Source: an archaeon BMS3Abin17 (GTDB lineage Archaea; Nanobdellota; Nanobdellia; Pacearchaeales; GW2011-AR1). From it: a DNA stretch of 49,269 bases. A program made the position numbers and the translations under genes. Positions within the stretch are counted from its first letter, which is position 1. The number at the start of each line of letters is the position of its first letter. Below, piece after piece: positions 48,680 through 49,269 of the stretch. Under the pieces are notes generated by a model. The model saw only the letters and a program-made list of their open reading frames with translations, did not search any database and was not told the DNA's origin. Location: contig BDTJ01000033.1 in assembly GCA_002897655.1 (NCBI GenBank), forward strand, positions 1-49,269, in the 5' to 3' direction.

Positions 48680-49027
48680 ATGGGAAGGAAAAATTTTTAC
48701 ATAATTGATAGTTGTTCTTTAATTGATTTAAATCGCCATAATCCAATAGATGTATTTCCAAGTTTGTGGAAAAAGATTGGAGAATTAATTAATTCAGATA
48801 TGATGATATCCCATATACAAGTTTTTAATGAGATAATCCAACAAGATGATACTCTGGCAGAATGGCTTAAGAAATATAGAAAAATGTTTAGAAATGTTAC
48901 TCTAAAACAAGCAGAAATAGTTAGTGAAATATTGAAAAAATATCCTTCTTTTGTGAAAATAGATAAACAATATGATGCTGATCCTTGGTTAATTAAAAAG
49001 AAATCTCCATCTTTGAAGATGGAGTAA
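48680..49027 (+). pseudogene. DUF4411 PIN toxin truncated by IS200/IS605 insertion
   Basis: The first about 107 residues match the DUF4411 PIN family: YIIDSCSLIDLNRH with the active-site Asp residues, then NEIIQQDD, AEIVSEILKKYP, and YDADPWLI, which is the conserved DxDPWLI segment. Families of this type continue for about 50 more residues (the last strands and Asp), but here the frame runs into the left end of an IS element and stops at TGA after KKKSPSLKME. It should be inactive. With the ImmA/IrrE gene it formed a TA pair. Confidence 0.8.
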
Positions 49028-49269
49028 TGAATCTCCACTAACCATTTATTCTAGAAAATATTGATTATAAGAGCCGAGATACTCGGCTCCATGAATGTTT
49101 CAATTAGTTGGAACTTTCTAGAATAAATAAATGTTTGTATTCGCTTAGCGAATGCTCTGGAGGAAAAATGGAACAGCAATTAATGATAAACCAGTACAAG
49201 AAAACTAATCACAGCGTCGGAGTTGTGATGTTGCATCTTGAGTGGTGCACTAAATATCGGTATAAGATA
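49001..49269 (+). mobile_element. IS200/IS605-family element, left end
   Basis: The element begins near 49001 in the DUF4411 gene. A 9-bp perfect hairpin, CTCCATCTT/AAGATGGAG (49005-49024), is typical of the terminal hairpins recognised by Y1 transposases. Further in, ATTTATTCTAGAAA (49044-49057) is the reverse complement of 49115-49128 and encloses a second perfect hairpin, GAGCCGAG/CTCGGCTC (49071-49089). ATTCGCT/AGCGAAT (49139-49153) lies just before the transposase ribosome-binding site. The right end is outside the window. Confidence 0.75.
49168..49269 (+). CDS. tnpA: IS200/IS605 transposase TnpA, N-terminal fragment
   Basis: The ATG at 49168 follows GGAGG and opens a frame of 34 residues before the window ends: KKTNHSVGVVMLHLEWCTKY matches the conserved opening of Y1 HUH transposases (HSVG...HLVWxxKYR). 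These act on single-stranded DNA through a catalytic Tyr and HUH histidines that lie beyond the window. A stem-loop just upstream could restrict its translation, as reported for IS200. Confidence 0.85.
   Translation, partial: MEQQLMINQYKKTNHSVGVVMLHLEWCTKYRYKI

Overview
The window reads as a piece of a small, AT-rich archaeal genome, most likely a DPANN lineage such as Pacearchaeota or Woesearchaeota. Evidence: archaeal/eukaryal-type translation genes (L1, P0/L10, P1/L12, L40e, aIF5A), a wyosine synthase (Taw1), AMP phosphorylase, a class II tRNA-Ser without encoded CCA, and many genes whose start codon lies 25-27 nt from a TATA box (leaderless transcripts). The lineage is an inference; nothing here proves it.

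Layout. 1-16.9 kb is mostly housekeeping: a truncated transposase at the left edge, an AI-2E-type permease, AMP phosphorylase, homoserine dehydrogenase, tRNA-Ser(UGA), an AbrB-PIN toxin-antitoxin pair, an orphan IGPS-like TIM barrel, an XPD/DinG-like helicase with a cluster of cysteines, the L1-L10-(unknown)-L12 operon, Taw1, a 25-residue polylysine miniprotein, a site-2 protease, and the aIF5A-(unknown)-L40e operon divergent from an FKBP.

16.9-38.8 kb is the most unusual part, a cell-surface cluster. One four-gene operon encodes a 1227-residue protein that joins an extracellular region, two membrane segments and a cytoplasmic HerA/FtsK-type ATPase, plus two cytoplasmic proteins (one strongly coiled coil) and a secreted protein. 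Three divergent genes add two more charged cytoplasmic proteins and a Cys-rich single-pass protein. Two further surface proteins (630 and 3456 residues) share a C-terminal domain of about 190 residues, and weaker versions appear in the ATPase fusion and the 262-residue secreted protein. Each of the two large proteins is preceded by its own tiny DNA-binding protein (ribbon-helix-helix or AbrB) in a translationally coupled arrangement. I infer an ATP-driven surface, secretion or attachment machine, which would suit a host-dependent archaeon.

38.8-49.3 kb is a defence and toxin-antitoxin region: an OLD-like ATPase/TOPRIM nuclease, type III restriction Res and Mod with an RHH regulator, bounded on both sides by hairpin-rich DNA and a 13-bp inverted repeat; then a DUF1284 protein, three minus-strand units (MazG-like protein, pentapeptide-repeat protein, AbrB-RelE pair) that share a 10-bp motif upstream of their promoters; then an ImmA/IrrE protease with a DUF4411 PIN toxin cut short by an IS200/IS605-family element that runs off the right edge.
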